Shown here in pieces: positions 24,385-35,080 of a stretch of 64,000 nucleotides of DNA. The position numbers and the translations under genes were made by a program. The notes beneath the pieces are model-generated. The model was not told where the DNA came from and ran no database searches. It worked only from the letters and a program-made list of their open reading frames with translations. This DNA comes from Cepaea nemoralis (lineage: Eukaryota; Mollusca; Gastropoda; Stylommatophora; Helicidae). Location: contig JACEFZ010021384.1 of the NCBI GenBank assembly GCA_014155875.1, forward strand, positions 1 through 64,000, given 5' to 3'. Positions within the stretch are counted from its first letter, which is position 1; every line of letters starts with the position of its first letter.

Positions 24385-25238
24385 ACTGCACACAATACAG
24401 AGGCATTTCACTTTTGAGTCATACTGGGAAAATAGTTTGCAAAATTCTTGAGAAAAGACTACGAACTACTATAGAACCCCAGCTAAGCGAAACACAACTT
24501 GGATTTAGGAAAAACAAAGGATGCACAGATGCCATTTTCTTCTTAGACAACTTATAGAAACATCAATCGAATTCAATGAAACTCTCTATTTAGCCTTTGA
24601 CGACCAAGAAAAGGCATTTGATAGAGTAGACAGAAACAAGCTGTGGAAAATCCTTAAACAATATGGAGTGAGTACACATCTAACAAACTTATGTAGAAGC
24701 TTATACAACACCAGTGAATGCATAGGGAGAGCAGCTGGAGGACACTCATAACCCTTCACCATAAGATCTGGAGTACGACAATGTTGTGTCCTCTCCTCTC
24801 TCTTGTTCATAACATATATAGACAACATATGTAAAGAAACCAGCCAAGCAGAGACAGCAAGAATACCGCATGACGAGAACACGGAAGAAGAAGCATCTGC
24901 AAATCTAACCATTAGAGAACTCCTGTTTGCGGACGACCAAACACTAATAGCAAAATCAGAAGCTGAATTGCGAGACCACATGAACAGTCTAAATTAAATG
25001 TATAAGGAACTCTGTGCTACCAATGCCAAACCTGGACAATGACAGAAAAAGAGAAAAGAAAAATCACAACAACAGAAATGAGATTCCTGAGAAGAATACT
25101 CAACGTATCAAGAAGAGATAAGATCAGAAATGAAGACATCAGGACTAAAGTGGGGGTTAAAGCTGCTCTAGATTTTATTAGAAAGCAGCAAGTCAAATGG
25201 TTTGGCCATGCAAGTAGGCTACCAGTCAGCAGCATGCC
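24385..25238 (+). pseudogene. LINE ORF2, 5' part of a copy split by the gypsy insertion
   Basis: Plus-strand frames carry reverse transcriptase blocks: GISLLSHTGKI (~24,405), QLGFRKNKGCTDA (~24,500), AFDDQEKAFDRVDRNKLW (~24,595), RSGVRQCCVLSSLLF (~24,770) and the catalytic LLFADDQTLIA (~24,925). After a deletion it jumps to the thumb segment TTTEMRFLRRILNVSRRDKI (~25,070) and VKWFGHASRLP at ~25,195-25,225. A stop lies at ~24,750 and the endonuclease is absent. The protein resumes at 32,624 on the other side of the LTR element, so this and 32,624-32,790 were one LINE. It is closely related to 32,827-33,520. Confidence 0.88.
25234..25238. other. Target-site duplication ATGCC (left)
   Basis: ATGCC abuts the left LTR and is repeated at 32,624-32,628 abutting the right LTR; 5 bp is the usual Ty3/gypsy length. 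Confidence 0.9.
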
Positions 25239-25751
25239 TGTCAGCGTCTCGCTCATGTCTAGGTATCTGAGCTCGGGTTCACACAGGCTACAATAACTCC
25301 GTTAAATATAATATCTAACATTTATTGTATTTCAATATACAGTGCGTTGGCGCAGTGGGTTAATAAGCCCGCGCTGGATTGCATATCACAGATAGTTAAC
25401 ATCATCACACATAGTTATCATAAACATTCTAGCAAACTATCTAGCCTATGTCTATATATCTATTGATATCTATTGAGTCCCTCTAAGGCAGGCCCTTTTG
25501 TCTCTCTGAAGTCCGTCTGTCCTCTGCCGGTCCACACGTGTCCCTAATCCGACACGGGTGGTAACTCTGTCCGAGTTCCTCGTGGACCCCGCAATAGGCG
25601 GGCCACATCAGTGTCCACGGGACAATGAACTCAATGACCAGTCCTTCGAGAAGGCTCTAGATTACTCTGGCGCCTTCGAGTAACTCACTTCTATCCCTTG
25701 GGCGGGAGTTGCAGCCCTTTAACTAATATCTATAAATGTGAGGCGGTGACA
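25239..25751 (-). repeat. Left LTR (3' LTR) of the young gypsy element
   Basis: Plus-strand ends TGTCAGCG and GGCGGTGACA. It contains GTGCGTTGGCGCAGTGGG at ~25,343-25,360, which resembles the 5' half of a tRNA (box A), also in the right LTR. Confidence 0.95.
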
Positions 25752-25770
25752 GGATTCCCCCCTCTCCCCT
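25752..25770 (-). promoter_or_regulatory. Polypurine tract
   Basis: On the minus strand AGGGGAGAGGGGGGAATCC directly precedes the 3' LTR; this is the plus-strand DNA primer site of LTR elements. Confidence 0.85.
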
Positions 25771-27372
25771 GATATGATGGTATGTTATAGGGTAATTAGA
25801 TCGGCTCTAATTCTGTCACCGAATCACATAAAGTCGGTGTTTGTAGTTTGGTGGACAGTAACCTGGTAACCTACATACTGGCATCAAAACTCATGTATTC
25901 TCCCATACACCACTTCTCTGATTTGGTGAAGAGATCACTCTCTCTCTCCTGTGTCCTTAAAAATGCTTATCTGACCGAAGTTACGTGACGTTTAGTAGTT
26001 GTTTTTACAACCCGTCCTTTTCATAGTACCCCACTGATACCAAGACAATTAACCTCTGTATTAAAGAGGATTAACAAGACCGAAGTCCTGGCTAATTAAG
26101 TACACCTTCAAATCTTGATTTGTGTGTGCATTTCAATACACTTTTACTCTCGTATGTTGTATAATGCTAACTATGTAGTTACGTTGTTATTTTATCCCCT
26201 CAGACTACAAGTGTCCCTGTTGGCTTGTTAGTGTGGTGACTAATAAGTTGCTGCTTCTAATAAAGTGATTGTATTTTAAATTGATAGTGTTCAGTTTTGT
26301 GTAAAGTGTGTGCTGAATGTGTGGCTTATTTCCAAGCGTCACGAGTTGGGATAACCTTAATCATGAATTACTCCAATGTGTGCAATACATGATCAGGCAT
26401 TCCAAGCAGTGGTGCTTAGATGTATCCTAACTACTAAACTAAGTATATTAACCTAACTAATAAACATGTATCAACAATTTAGACAAGTCATACAATTTAC
26501 ATGAAAGACGCAGACAAATTAAAATAAATACGTTTTGCGTACAATTTGTCCGCTCAGTATATCGTTCTCTCATTTAATTCATTCACGCTGTCATGCACTC
26601 ATCTTTCATTCCAAATAGTATTTGGTTAAAATATATAATTAAAGTTGAGGTAAGTGTTATTGCCCTTAGAAAAAATGGAATAGGCGATATTTGCCCTTTA
26701 AGAAAATACGTACTTTTTGTACGATGACTCAAAAATGGGTTATAATTTACATAGAGACAATTGTATAGGACGGTTCTTTATCCTATTAATGGAACTACCT
26801 GTAATATTATGGTAGACTATGTACAAATTACAGGTTAACACATTTTATATACATAATTAATGCAAATATAATACATATTTAATACTAAATTAATTAATTA
26901 ACTAAATCCAACGATGATGTGCGCGTTGTCCTCCTGTAGTTATCGTGTTGTGCCATGAATGTTAAAAGTTAGTATGGCTGTCTCTTGAGTGTTGTAGTCG
27001 AAGTAGTTCTGTTTCGGCTGTTTGCAAAGTCTCGTAGCAACAGCAAGTATGGACTGTTCTCAATGTCCCGTATAAAGTGTTCTTACAGTATTCAGAGTCA
27101 GTTCACTGGTTGATATTATTGGTTGAAACACAGTTAACGTTTCTCGCTCGGATCGTTCTAGAGCTTGGGCAATTGATAGTATAGCTCTTAAAGTATAGCT
27201 CTTAAAGTATAGCTCTTAAAGTTTCATGTTCGTGGGTGTCGTAAGTAACCTATTCACTGAGGTGTTATTACTTCTAAATGAAAGTACTCTAGCAGGTGTA
27301 GAGTTACACTGTTATATGAAACAGACTAAAATATCACAGTTCTAGTATGACGAATGGTCGATGTGCCAAATG
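25771..27372 (-). other. Non-coding 3' region of the gypsy element
   Basis: 1.6 kb between the RNase H end and the 3' LTR with no recognisable frame. A 17-base unit around GTATAGCTCTTAAA is repeated three times at ~27,177-27,222. Confidence 0.7.
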
Positions 27373-30300
27373 CTATTCTACTGGCGCATTCGTTTGCCGT
27401 GATAAAAGGTCAGCAATAATGTTGTCAGTGCCTCTGATATGGCGGATTTCGAAGTCGAAATCTTGAAGAAGAAGACACCATCTTTGTAAACGATGGTTTT
27501 TCGGGGACCCTTGCTTAAGGACCAACAATGGCGAATTGTCAGTGAGTACAACAAAGTGGGCGCCTAAGAGGAATTTAGATAATCTTAATACACAAAATAA
27601 TAGACTTAAAGCCTCCAATTCCACTGTAGCATACCGGATCTCTGCCTTCTTCAGTTTACGGCTTACGTAGAGAATCGGGTGTCTCACTCCATCCACTTCT
27701 TGCATTAAACATCCTCCTATTGCGATAGCACTCGCATCTGTGGTCAAAATAAAGGGTAAATTTATGTTGGGTAATCGTAAGACTGGTGGATTAGAAAAAA
27801 TACGTTTCAATCTACACATTGCATCGTCTAAGCTGGTACTTTTACAAATTTTTGATGGATGATCTTTAGTTAACATATCAGAAAAGACTGAAGTAAGTTC
27901 TGCCCAATTTGGTATAAATTTAGAATAATAGTTTATAAGACCTAGTAAACTTCTAATTTGTTTCTTTGTGGTAGGCACTTCTAGATTAAGAATCTTGGAA
28001 ACAATTTTATCATCTGTTAACAGTTTGCCTTCAGAAATTCTATGACCAAGGAAGTCTATTTGTTTATAGCCTAATTCAACCTTGGAAGGTTTGATAGTAA
28101 GTCCAAAAAGATAGATTTGGTTGAAGACTTGTTTGAGGGTGAGTAAGTGAGAAGCAATATTAGAAGAATGGATGCATATATCATCAATGTAGGCTTGGAC
28201 ATCTGTAATTCCGTGTAATAGCAATCTAGTTAATCTAACAAAGGTGGCGGGTGCGTTCTTGAGGCCAAATGGAAGATATAGCCATTCGTACAACCCGAGA
28301 GGTGTTGCGAATGCTGTTATATGTCTAGAAGCAGGGTGTAGTGGCACTTGCCAATAACCTTTCGCTAAATCAATCTTAGAAAATAAAGATGATTGAGACA
28401 TGTTGAGAATGAGATCTTCACAACTGTTCATTGGCTCTGCATCCGTTGTGGTTTTTGTATTCAATACTCTATAGTCGATGCACAGACGGATTGTCTGGTC
28501 CTTCTTCTTCACCAGGACAATCGGTGAAGAATATTGAGATATAGATTTCTGAATTATTCTATTTTTCTCTAACTCCAAAATTTCTTTGTCTAAATTTGCT
28601 CTGTAATGGAGAGGAATAGAATATGGTCTACATTTGACCGGTGTCAGATCTGTCAACACAATTGAATGTGTTATTTTGTCAGTGCGTCCAGGTTTGTTAG
28701 AAAAGATAGATTTATACTCGTCGAGGAGAGTCAAAATGTCTTGTCGCTGTTGTTGTGTCAAAGTGTCAGAGATCTGTATGTCATTTATACTACCGTCGTC
28801 AGTCATGATCGGTACTGGGATTTCAGTATTGTCTACGTCTGTCTGATTTATCACAGATGCTACTGTTTGTAAATTGTCCTCAATGTCATTGTCGTCGTCG
28901 TCGAGATTAATAGTTGTCAATATGTCGTTGACTTGGTCGTCGTTGTCGTTATCACATATTGTCGGTAAAGTCCATCTGTCTTTGTCGTCTTTGTCGTCGT
29001 AAGAATGCGTCGTTAACGATGCTTCGTTTGTCAAGGTGTCATTCAGTTGGGAAATTGTCTTTTCGTTTCTGTCATCAGTTAGCTGCGTCTGCTCACTCGT
29101 CTCAATGTCCTGTCTAGCATAGTATGGTTTCAACATATTTACATGGAATATTTTCAACTTTCCATTTAAAGAGATTTCGTAATCAACTTCCGAAATTCTT
29201 CTAATAATCTTAAAAGGTCCCTGCCAAGAGGTTGATAGTAAATTTCTCTTGTCAGGTAGCAGTAGTAAGATACATAACATAGTTAATACATTGTTCAGTA
29301 GCCTAAAAGTCCATGATGCGTTCTTAGTTAATTTTGGTTTACGTCCTACTAACTTAAAATATGGTGAAAGTGTAGGATCTGCTTTCTGTTCATCTCTAAA
29401 ATTAGTGTTGGTAGAATTTGGTGCTACAATTTCTAGTGACTCCTGCAGTTGGTCGGTGTTGGTTTTATGGGTTGTCTGTCGTGTTATTGCATTTGTGTGT
29501 TGTGTGTGTTGTTGCACATCTACAGGCTTGGTAATTGGTAGATTGATAGCATCCTCAATTCGAGGTTTTAATTTGGTCGTATCACTGACAGATTCGACCG
29601 CTCCTGCATGGTACACCTCGGTTAATTCTTTCTGAATTACTTCATTGGTTGTCTCCCTTGGTCTTTTGGCAGATTGAGACAAGCAGGAATGGTGTTTCTC
29701 TTTAGCATCGCTGTTTGGGTGGTGGATACCGTTTCTATGCTCCCAATCTCTGATTTCCTTTTCAGAGCACGGTTGTATGTTGGGTAGGTTCCCAAGTATA
29801 ATATCAGCGACAGGATTTTCAAGGACAGCGCATAATACTCGTCCTGATATGAACGGGGTTCGAATTTCGACAAGAGCAAGGGGGTATTTCTCTATAGTGC
29901 CTGAGAATGTGCGACAAGTCACATGTTTGTCTGTATAGTCTTTATTGTCTATTAATGTTTTCTTAATCCCACAGAGCGTTGCGCCGGAATCCCGAATTAA
30001 TGTGCACTTTTTGTTATTTACAAACCCTGTTGAAAAAACTAGCTTGCCTGTAGATGACAAGGCAGCGTTGGCTGTTTCATTCGAAATAGGGATAGTGTGG
30101 CCGCATAGTAATGTTGTGTCAAGTTGGAACTTCGTACAGGTGTTACACTTACTGTCTGTAATGGTGTCAATAATGTGTACAGCATTTCCAAGCTCACTTA
30201 CATTTTCGTTTTGATTGTCACAATCATTCAGTGATTCAATCTCTTCGTCTGATGACGTTTCCACTAGTGCAGCATTGGCCTGTTTCAATACCTTTCGGCC

Positions 30301-31506
30301 ATCACAGAAGCGACTATAGTGACCAAAGCTACTGCAGAAAAAACATTTGACCGCTCTCTGGTAAGCATTGCGCTTATTCTTCTGCTTCTCTACCATCATT
30401 TTGAGGTGGTGAGGATAGTTCGGCGATTTATCGCACATTGCGTATTGGTCGTGATTCAAACTGCAATATTGGCATTTAACTGGCTTACTGACATTTGAGC
30501 GTGGTTTAAACTTACTTTCCGTTTGTTTCGGGTATCTGGTGTTTACTACTGCTGCTGCTGTATCGTTTTGACTTATGTTTAGATGAAAAATGTCTCTGTT
30601 TGCTGTGAAAAATGCATTCCCCTTAGACTCGATTTCCTGAATACTTTTACAGTCCATTTGTTTTAAAAACTTAGCAAAAGGTGTAGGGATGGTACTGACT
30701 ATCTTATCAATAATAATAAGTTCTTTAAGTTTGTTATGGCTGTTGTTAGTTTTAGCCGAGTTAATCCACTTTGTACACACGTCTTGGACTGTCGAGACAT
30801 AGTCGATAAAGGTTTGGTTTGGTTGTGGGGATAATTTGGCGAACTGTTGTTGGTAACCTGCAGTGTCTAATGAAAAATGTTGGAGAATGCGCTGCTTTAA
30901 ATAGTCATAATCTTTTCGCATTTCCTGTGGCACTGTCTCTATTACTTTTAAAGGTTTAAGAGCTAGGTTTCTCATTAAAATAAATGCCCAATCTGATTTT
31001 ATGATCTTATGGTAGGACATTAAACACTCAAAATTTTCCAGGTATGCACTGATGGAATCTCCTGAGCAGAATGCCTTCACGAGGTCTTTATACTTGTTAT
31101 ATTTTTGTTCCTCCTCTTTGCTTCTTAGCTTATTCACAGATATTTCTACGTTGGACTCAATCTCCATCTGCTTTAGTTTTATTTGTGTATCGGCATTCAA
31201 TTGGGCTAATTTGGCCGCCGCCTCAAGCTCCATTTGTTTCTCTTGAGCTTGCACTTGCATTTTCTTCTCTTCAATTTGCATTTGCATCTTTTTCTCTTCT
31301 GCCTCAATTTGCATTTTCTTTTCTTCTGCCTCAATTTGTCTCTTCTTTTCTTCTGCCTGCGCTTGCCTTTGTTGTTCTTCTCGTTCTATTGCTCTTTCTT
31401 CACGGGCAATGTTCTCTGCGTGCGTCTTCTGTGCCCATTCTGACAGTTTCTCTTCTTTATAACCTAATTTTATTCCTTGCTCAATGCATTTATCTAAGGT
31501 AGACAT
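27373..31506 (-). CDS. Gypsy gag-pol polyprotein, integrase core deleted
   Basis: A single 1,377-residue frame. Residues ~1-125 are a charged coiled coil (EEKKMQIEAEEKK repeats), followed by a gag capsid-like region to ~310. Two zinc knuckles of form CX2CX4HX4C lie near 344 (C-Q-Y-C) and 387 (C-F-F-C). An aspartic protease has DSGAT near 504. An integrase-type C-terminal module, LLLPDKRNLLSTSWQGPF through HVNMLKPYY, lies at ~745-800. Reverse transcriptase follows (KIDLAKGYWQ; YIDDI near 1,105), then RNase H (TTDASA near 1,254, DLLSR near the end). Integrase material upstream of reverse transcriptase is the Gmr1-like order, not the usual gypsy order. The H2C2 finger and DDE core that should precede the module are missing: the linker (DPTLSPYFKLVGRK) runs almost directly into it, still in frame. 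The product could mature and copy RNA but not integrate by itself. Confidence 0.93.
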   Translation of the reverse strand: MSTLDKCIEQGIKLGYKEEKLSEWAQKTHAENIAREERAIEREEQQRQAQAEEKKRQIEAEEKKMQIEAEEKKMQMQIEEKKMQVQAQEKQMELEAAAKLAQLNADTQIKLKQMEIESNVEISVNKLRSKEEEQKYNKYKDLVKAFCSGDSISAYLENFECLMSYHKIIKSDWAFILMRNLALKPLKVIETVPQEMRKDYDYLKQRILQHFSLDTAGYQQQFAKLSPQPNQTFIDYVSTVQDVCTKWINSAKTNNSHNKLKELIIIDKIVSTIPTPFAKFLKQMDCKSIQEIESKGNAFFTANRDIFHLNISQNDTAAAVVNTRYPKQTESKFKPRSNVSKPVKCQYCSLNHDQYAMCDKSPNYPHHLKMMVEKQKNKRNAYQRAVKCFFCSSFGHYSRFCDGRKVLKQANAALVETSSDEEIESLNDCDNQNENVSELGNAVHIIDTITDSKCNTCTKFQLDTTLLCGHTIPISNETANAALSSTGKLVFSTGFVNNKKCTLIRDSGATLCGIKKTLIDNKDYTDKHVTCRTFSGTIEKYPLALVEIRTPFISGRVLCAVLENPVADIILGNLPNIQPCSEKEIRDWEHRNGIHHPNSDAKEKHHSCLSQSAKRPRETTNEVIQKELTEVYHAGAVESVSDTTKLKPRIEDAINLPITKPVDVQQHTQHTNAITRQTTHKTNTDQLQESLEIVAPNSTNTNFRDEQKADPTLSPYFKLVGRKPKLTKNASWTFRLLNNVLTMLCILLLLPDKRNLLSTSWQGPFKIIRRISEVDYEISLNGKLKIFHVNMLKPYYARQDIETSEQTQLTDDRNEKTISQLNDTLTNEASLTTHSYDDKDDKDRWTLPTICDNDNDDQVNDILTTINLDDDDNDIEDNLQTVASVINQTDVDNTEIPVPIMTDDGSINDIQISDTLTQQQRQDILTLLDEYKSIFSNKPGRTDKITHSIVLTDLTPVKCRPYSIPLHYRANLDKEILELEKNRIIQKSISQYSSPIVLVKKKDQTIRLCIDYRVLNTKTTTDAEPMNSCEDLILNMSQSSLFSKIDLAKGYWQVPLHPASRHITAFATPLGLYEWLYLPFGLKNAPATFVRLTRLLLHGITDVQAYIDDICIHSSNIASHLLTLKQVFNQIYLFGLTIKPSKVELGYKQIDFLGHRISEGKLLTDDKIVSKILNLEVPTTKKQIRSLLGLINYYSKFIPNWAELTSVFSDMLTKDHPSKICKSTSLDDAMCRLKRIFSNPPVLRLPNINLPFILTTDASAIAIGGCLMQEVDGVRHPILYVSRKLKKAEIRYATVELEALSLLFCVLRLSKFLLGAHFVVLTDNSPLLVLKQGSPKNHRLQRWCLLLQDFDFEIRHIRGTDNIIADLLSRQTNAPVE

Positions 31507-32111
31507 TTTGTCTTTTTACTTGTTGGTAATTTGAGTGAAGTTAAATCCCTTAGAAAAATGTTGGGGAGTAGAAAATTTAATTATCTCCCTTACTTATTAT
31601 ATGCGCAACTATAAATGCAAAGTTATGTTGGTTACAAGGTCATGAATATACATACAAAATAATGCAAGCACAAATATTACATAGATGAATGGTAAGAAGT
31701 ACCGCTTAGGGTTGCAATGGGCATGATATGAAACTTATCTTATATTCCCAGAACTTGCGGATGTTGTCTTGTACTCTCGCCACTGTTGGAAAGGTTGCAT
31801 AGGTTGCACGCGCCACTATTCGCGGAGCAATCTGCTCGTAGAATGAGAAAACATTAGTAACAGTCAAAAAAATGTCACAGTCATGTCAAAATAGTTTATA
31901 GTAATCACACTAATGAGAGACTCACTGCTGAGGGACTCAGATTAATACTACTTTATCGCTAGATAGATGCAACTATGTTAAACATGTACAGTTATTAATT
32001 TGTTGTACAGAAATCAATTTGATATTATTAATTTATTGTTTTTACTTGGCACTAAATAGCTGTGTAAACTTAGATCTTATGCCAAAACCGGAGAATAGCC
32101 CCCAAAAAGCC
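31507..32111 (-). other. 5' leader of the gypsy element
   Basis: 605 bp between the 5' LTR and the gag start at 31,506. Immediately inside the LTR the minus strand reads GGCTTTTTGGGGGCTATTCT, the primer-binding-site position; the tRNA cannot be named. Confidence 0.6.
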
Positions 32112-32623
32112 TGTCAGCGTCTAGCTCATGTCTAGGTATCTGAGCTCGGGTTCACACAGGCAACAATAACTCCGTTAAATATAATATCTAACATTTATTG
32201 TATTTCAATATACAGTGCGTTGGCGCAGTGGGTTAATAAGCCCGCGCTGGATTGCATATCACAGATAGTTAACATCATCACACATAGTTATCATAAACAT
32301 TCTAGCAAACTATCTAGCCTATGTCTATATATCTATTGATATCTATTGAGTCCCTCTAATGCAGGCCCTGTTGTCTCTCTGAAGTCCGTCTGTCCTCTGC
32401 CGGTCCACACGTGTCCCAATCCGACACGGGTGGTAACTCTGTCCGAGTTCCTCGTGGACCCCGCAATAGGCGGGCCACATCAGTGTCCACGGGACAATGG
32501 ACTCAATGACCAGTCCTTCGAGAAGGCTCTAGATTACTCTGGCGCCTTCGAGTGACTCACTTCTATCCCTTGGGCGGGAGTTGCAGCCCTTTAACTAATA
32601 TCTATAACTGTGAGGCGGTGACA
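32112..32623 (-). repeat. Right LTR (5' LTR) of the young gypsy element
   Basis: 512 bp with the same TG...CA ends as the left LTR and roughly 98 percent identity by eye, followed by target duplication ATGCC at 32,624-32,628. Confidence 0.95.
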
Positions 32624-32790
32624 ATGCCACAACAAGCAATGCTGTAAAGACCAGATGGAAATAGAGGAAGAGGCCGACCACGTAAACGTTGGACGGAGGG
32701 AATAACAGAATCCATGGGAATGTCGATATACGAAGCCCATAACCGGGCACTCTCACGAAGTTTATACTTCACCTAGACACAAGGTACAAG
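32624..32790 (+). pseudogene. LINE ORF2, 3' part of the split copy
   Basis: Continues the 24,385-25,238 LINE: SMP(QQAM), then GNRGRGRPRKRWTEGITESM and EAHNRALSRSLYFT, with the family's ending and a GATGAGATGAGAT tail near 32,798-32,816. Confidence 0.85.
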
Positions 32791-32826
32791 AGGAACATGA
32801 TGAGATGAGATGAGAAGGAACATAAC

Positions 32827-33520
32827 ATGAAAATTAGCACAAGTAAAACAGAGGTAATCACTGTAACTAAAGAAGAAAAAGCAACAACGATTCACCTAAA
32901 CGAACATCCCTTGAAACAAGAAAAGAGTTTCAAGAACCTAGTAAGCATAATATCATCAAATGGCAAATCAGAAGACGATATCGAAAATAGATGCAATAAG
33001 GTAAACCAACACATTAGACAAATGGCACAAGTACTAAAGAACAAACATGTATCAATAACTACTAAGAAAGCACTTTACAACACAATCTTCCTACCAACTC
33101 TATGTTACCAATGCCAAACCTGGACAATGGCAGAAAAAGAGAAAAGAGAAATCACAACAACAGAAATGAGATTCCTGAGAAGAATACTCAATGTATCAAG
33201 AACAGATAAGATCAGAAATGAAGAAATCAGGACGAGTCAGGTCTAAAGTGGCGGTTATAGCTGCACTAGATTTTATTAGAAGGCAGCAAGTCAAATGGTT
33301 TGACCATGCAAGTAGGTTACCAACTAACAGTATACCACAACAAGCAATGATGTACAGACCACAAGGAAGCAGAGGAAGAGGCCGACCACGTAACCTATGG
33401 ACGCAGGGAATAACAGAGTTCATGGGAATATCGAAACACGAAGCCCATAAGCGGGCATTCTCTCTCTAATTATACTTCACCTCGACACCGCAAGCAAGAG
33501 GAACATGATGAGATGAGATG
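32827..33520 (+). pseudogene. Second copy of the same LINE (C-terminal third)
   Basis: Frame 32,827-33,246 carries KISTSKTEVITVTK, LKQEKSFKNLVSIISSNG, LCYQCQTWTMAEKEKR and MRFLRRILNVSRTDKI. After one frameshift (~33,240) the next frame reads ALDFIRRQQVKWFDHASRLP and GRGRPRNLWTQGITEFM. The tail is (GATGA)n at 33,505-33,530. It overlaps the region deleted in the upstream copy and helps reconstruct the order of motifs. Catalytic residues are absent here. Confidence 0.85.
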
Positions 33521-33930
33521 GTGAGATGAGATCTCGTCAAGTGTTCTCTAATCAATAAAAGTGCATACTATAGAAATAAAATCAACGTATAATGAAGTAG
33601 CGTAATGAATACTTCCAACTGAAATAATCAAATCACATGCCAATGTCACCACTCTAGTTTCAAAGAGACTATCATATCTTTTTGTTTACATAAATGTGTT
33701 TTATCTGAGTGTATAGCAGACGGCTCGGAATATGTTTATAACTTATAGTTGGGAGCATGTAACTGAAAGTGAATTTGTCATATAAGGGGCAAGTAATTAA
33801 ACTATAGTGAACTCCTTAAAACATTATTATTTAAGAATCGGGCGATGTTAAGACTGTTGCCATTGCATTTATGATTATATTAATATGAATTATAGCTACA
33901 GTCTAATATGTAAGATACCATTTTGTCAAG
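33521..33930. other. Probable host intron sequence
   Basis: AT-rich sequence with no repeat or motif I recognise, directly upstream of a candidate exon. Confidence 0.4.
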
Positions 33931-34074
33931 CCAGACAAGGACAAGGGGGCTCACTATGGTTTGACCCTAGAAACGTTACCGACGAGATTCTGTCTGCCCG
34001 TACTGGCAGTTACCAGTGTAACATCTCCAATATCTACGACGCAGCCACATACCAGTTTACTCTTTCAATCAAAG
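33931..34074 (+). CDS. Candidate internal exon of a membrane protein gene (Ig-like strand)
   Basis: An open segment bounded by TTTTGTCAAG (acceptor) and AAAG|GTATGT (strong donor at 34,075). It is 144 bp, phase 1 at both ends. It encodes SLWFDPRNVTDEILSARTGS, then YQCNISNIYDAATYQFTLSI. G-S-Y-Q-C with following N-x-S and an alternating hydrophobic strand resembles the F-G strand end of an immunoglobulin-like ectodomain, with two N-glycosylation sites (NVT, NIS). A LAMP-type luminal domain is an alternative. It joins in phase with 42,501-42,650. Base composition is clearly less AT-rich than its surroundings. The exon start could instead be 33,936. Confidence 0.6.
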
Positions 34075-34084
34075 GTATGTTACG

Positions 34085-34640
34085 ATAGGCGTCGGATTGT
34101 CTGTCTGTCTGCATGTCTATCTGTGTATGCGTGTCTGTCTATCTGTTTGTGATTGTTATTAAGTATACGTGTATGCGAGGAAGTGTGTATTTGTGTGTTA
34201 TTGAGTGGGTGCATAAATGTGAGCGTTTGTGTAAATTATCTAAGTATGTATGCTGGATTTTATGTATATGTTTATGAACGTGCGTGTGTACGTGTCCGCC
34301 TGTCTGCCTGCCTCGTAACATGGCAATATGCATTCATTTGACAATGTGTTGTTGTTTTTTCTATGTGAATGTAAAATGCACAATTGATTATTGAAAGATG
34401 AGTGATTGGAAGGGCAGAATGTAAGACGGGCCTGCATGCCCAATTTGTGACCCTTTGAAAATAATATTCGTTCGTTCATTCGTTATGTATGTCTATCTGT
34501 GTGTATATGTTTGCCTGTCGTTCTGTCTGTCAGTCTGCCTCTCTGTCCGTATCTGTATGTTTGTACCTATATGTCTGTATCTATCTTTGTATGTCTACGT
34601 ATGGTACTCTCTCTGAATATCTCAGTTTCTGTCCGTCTCT
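34085..34640. repeat. Degenerate (GTCT/GTAT)n tetranucleotide region
   Basis: Imperfect TGTC, TGTA and CTGT units in two blocks (34,095-34,330 and 34,490-34,610) within the intron; cysteine/valine-rich short frames are artefacts. Confidence 0.8.
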
Positions 34641-34673
34641 GAACAGAGCAGCGTTGCATTGTTTCGTCTAGGC

Positions 34674-35072
34674 CAGTGTTTCTCAACCTTTTTTGGCCCA
34701 TGACCTCCTTCACCTATATGTTTAGAATGTCATTCCTCCCCTTTCGTATTTCCTCCCTATAAATTCCCCCTCCCCCACCCTGCCCCTACATAGTATACGT
34801 AAACATATAAGCTAACTTTAATAACACATACTAGAACAAGTTTAGACATCTATATAAAACGTGATTTGTGGGTCTACTTACGTTATAAGACGAATATCAG
34901 AAGGGCGAGGAGTACAGAACCGTAAAATATGGAGGGGGAAAAAATATCAAGTAATCGGTTCTTGTATTAACGCGATTTTGCAATAATCTTCATTCTCTCC
35001 CCCCCCCCCCCCCCCTCAGGAAACCCTAAAATTCCCCCTAGGGGGGAATTCCCCACCAGTTGAGAACCACTG
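34674..35072. mobile_element. hAT MITE with intact ends and 8-bp target duplication
   Basis: 399 bp. The left end is CAGTGTTTCTCAACC and the right end GGTTGAGAACCACTG in mirror form (here AGTTGAGAACCACTG), with GTCTAGGC at both 34,666-34,673 and 35,073-35,080. Eight-base duplications with a central CTAG and CAGTG termini are diagnostic of the hAT superfamily. There is no transposase; the interior holds C- and G-runs. Related ends occur at 35,631, 41,904 and 55,183-55,738. Confidence 0.93.
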
Positions 35073-35080
35073 GTCTAGGC

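Larger units (their letters stand above)
25239..32623 (-). mobile_element. Young Ty3/gypsy LTR retrotransposon (Gmr1-like domain order), nested in a LINE
   Basis: The 7,385-bp element reads leftward. Two LTRs of 513 and 512 bp bear TGTCA...TGACA ends and differ at only about eight positions. A polypurine tract lies inside the left LTR, one long gag-pol frame fills the middle and a 5-bp duplication flanks it. Non-coding regions are 31,507-32,111 (leader) and 25,752-27,372 (between RNase H and 3' LTR, with no env or integrase). Insertion broke a LINE frame at the LP..SMP codons. Confidence 0.95.
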
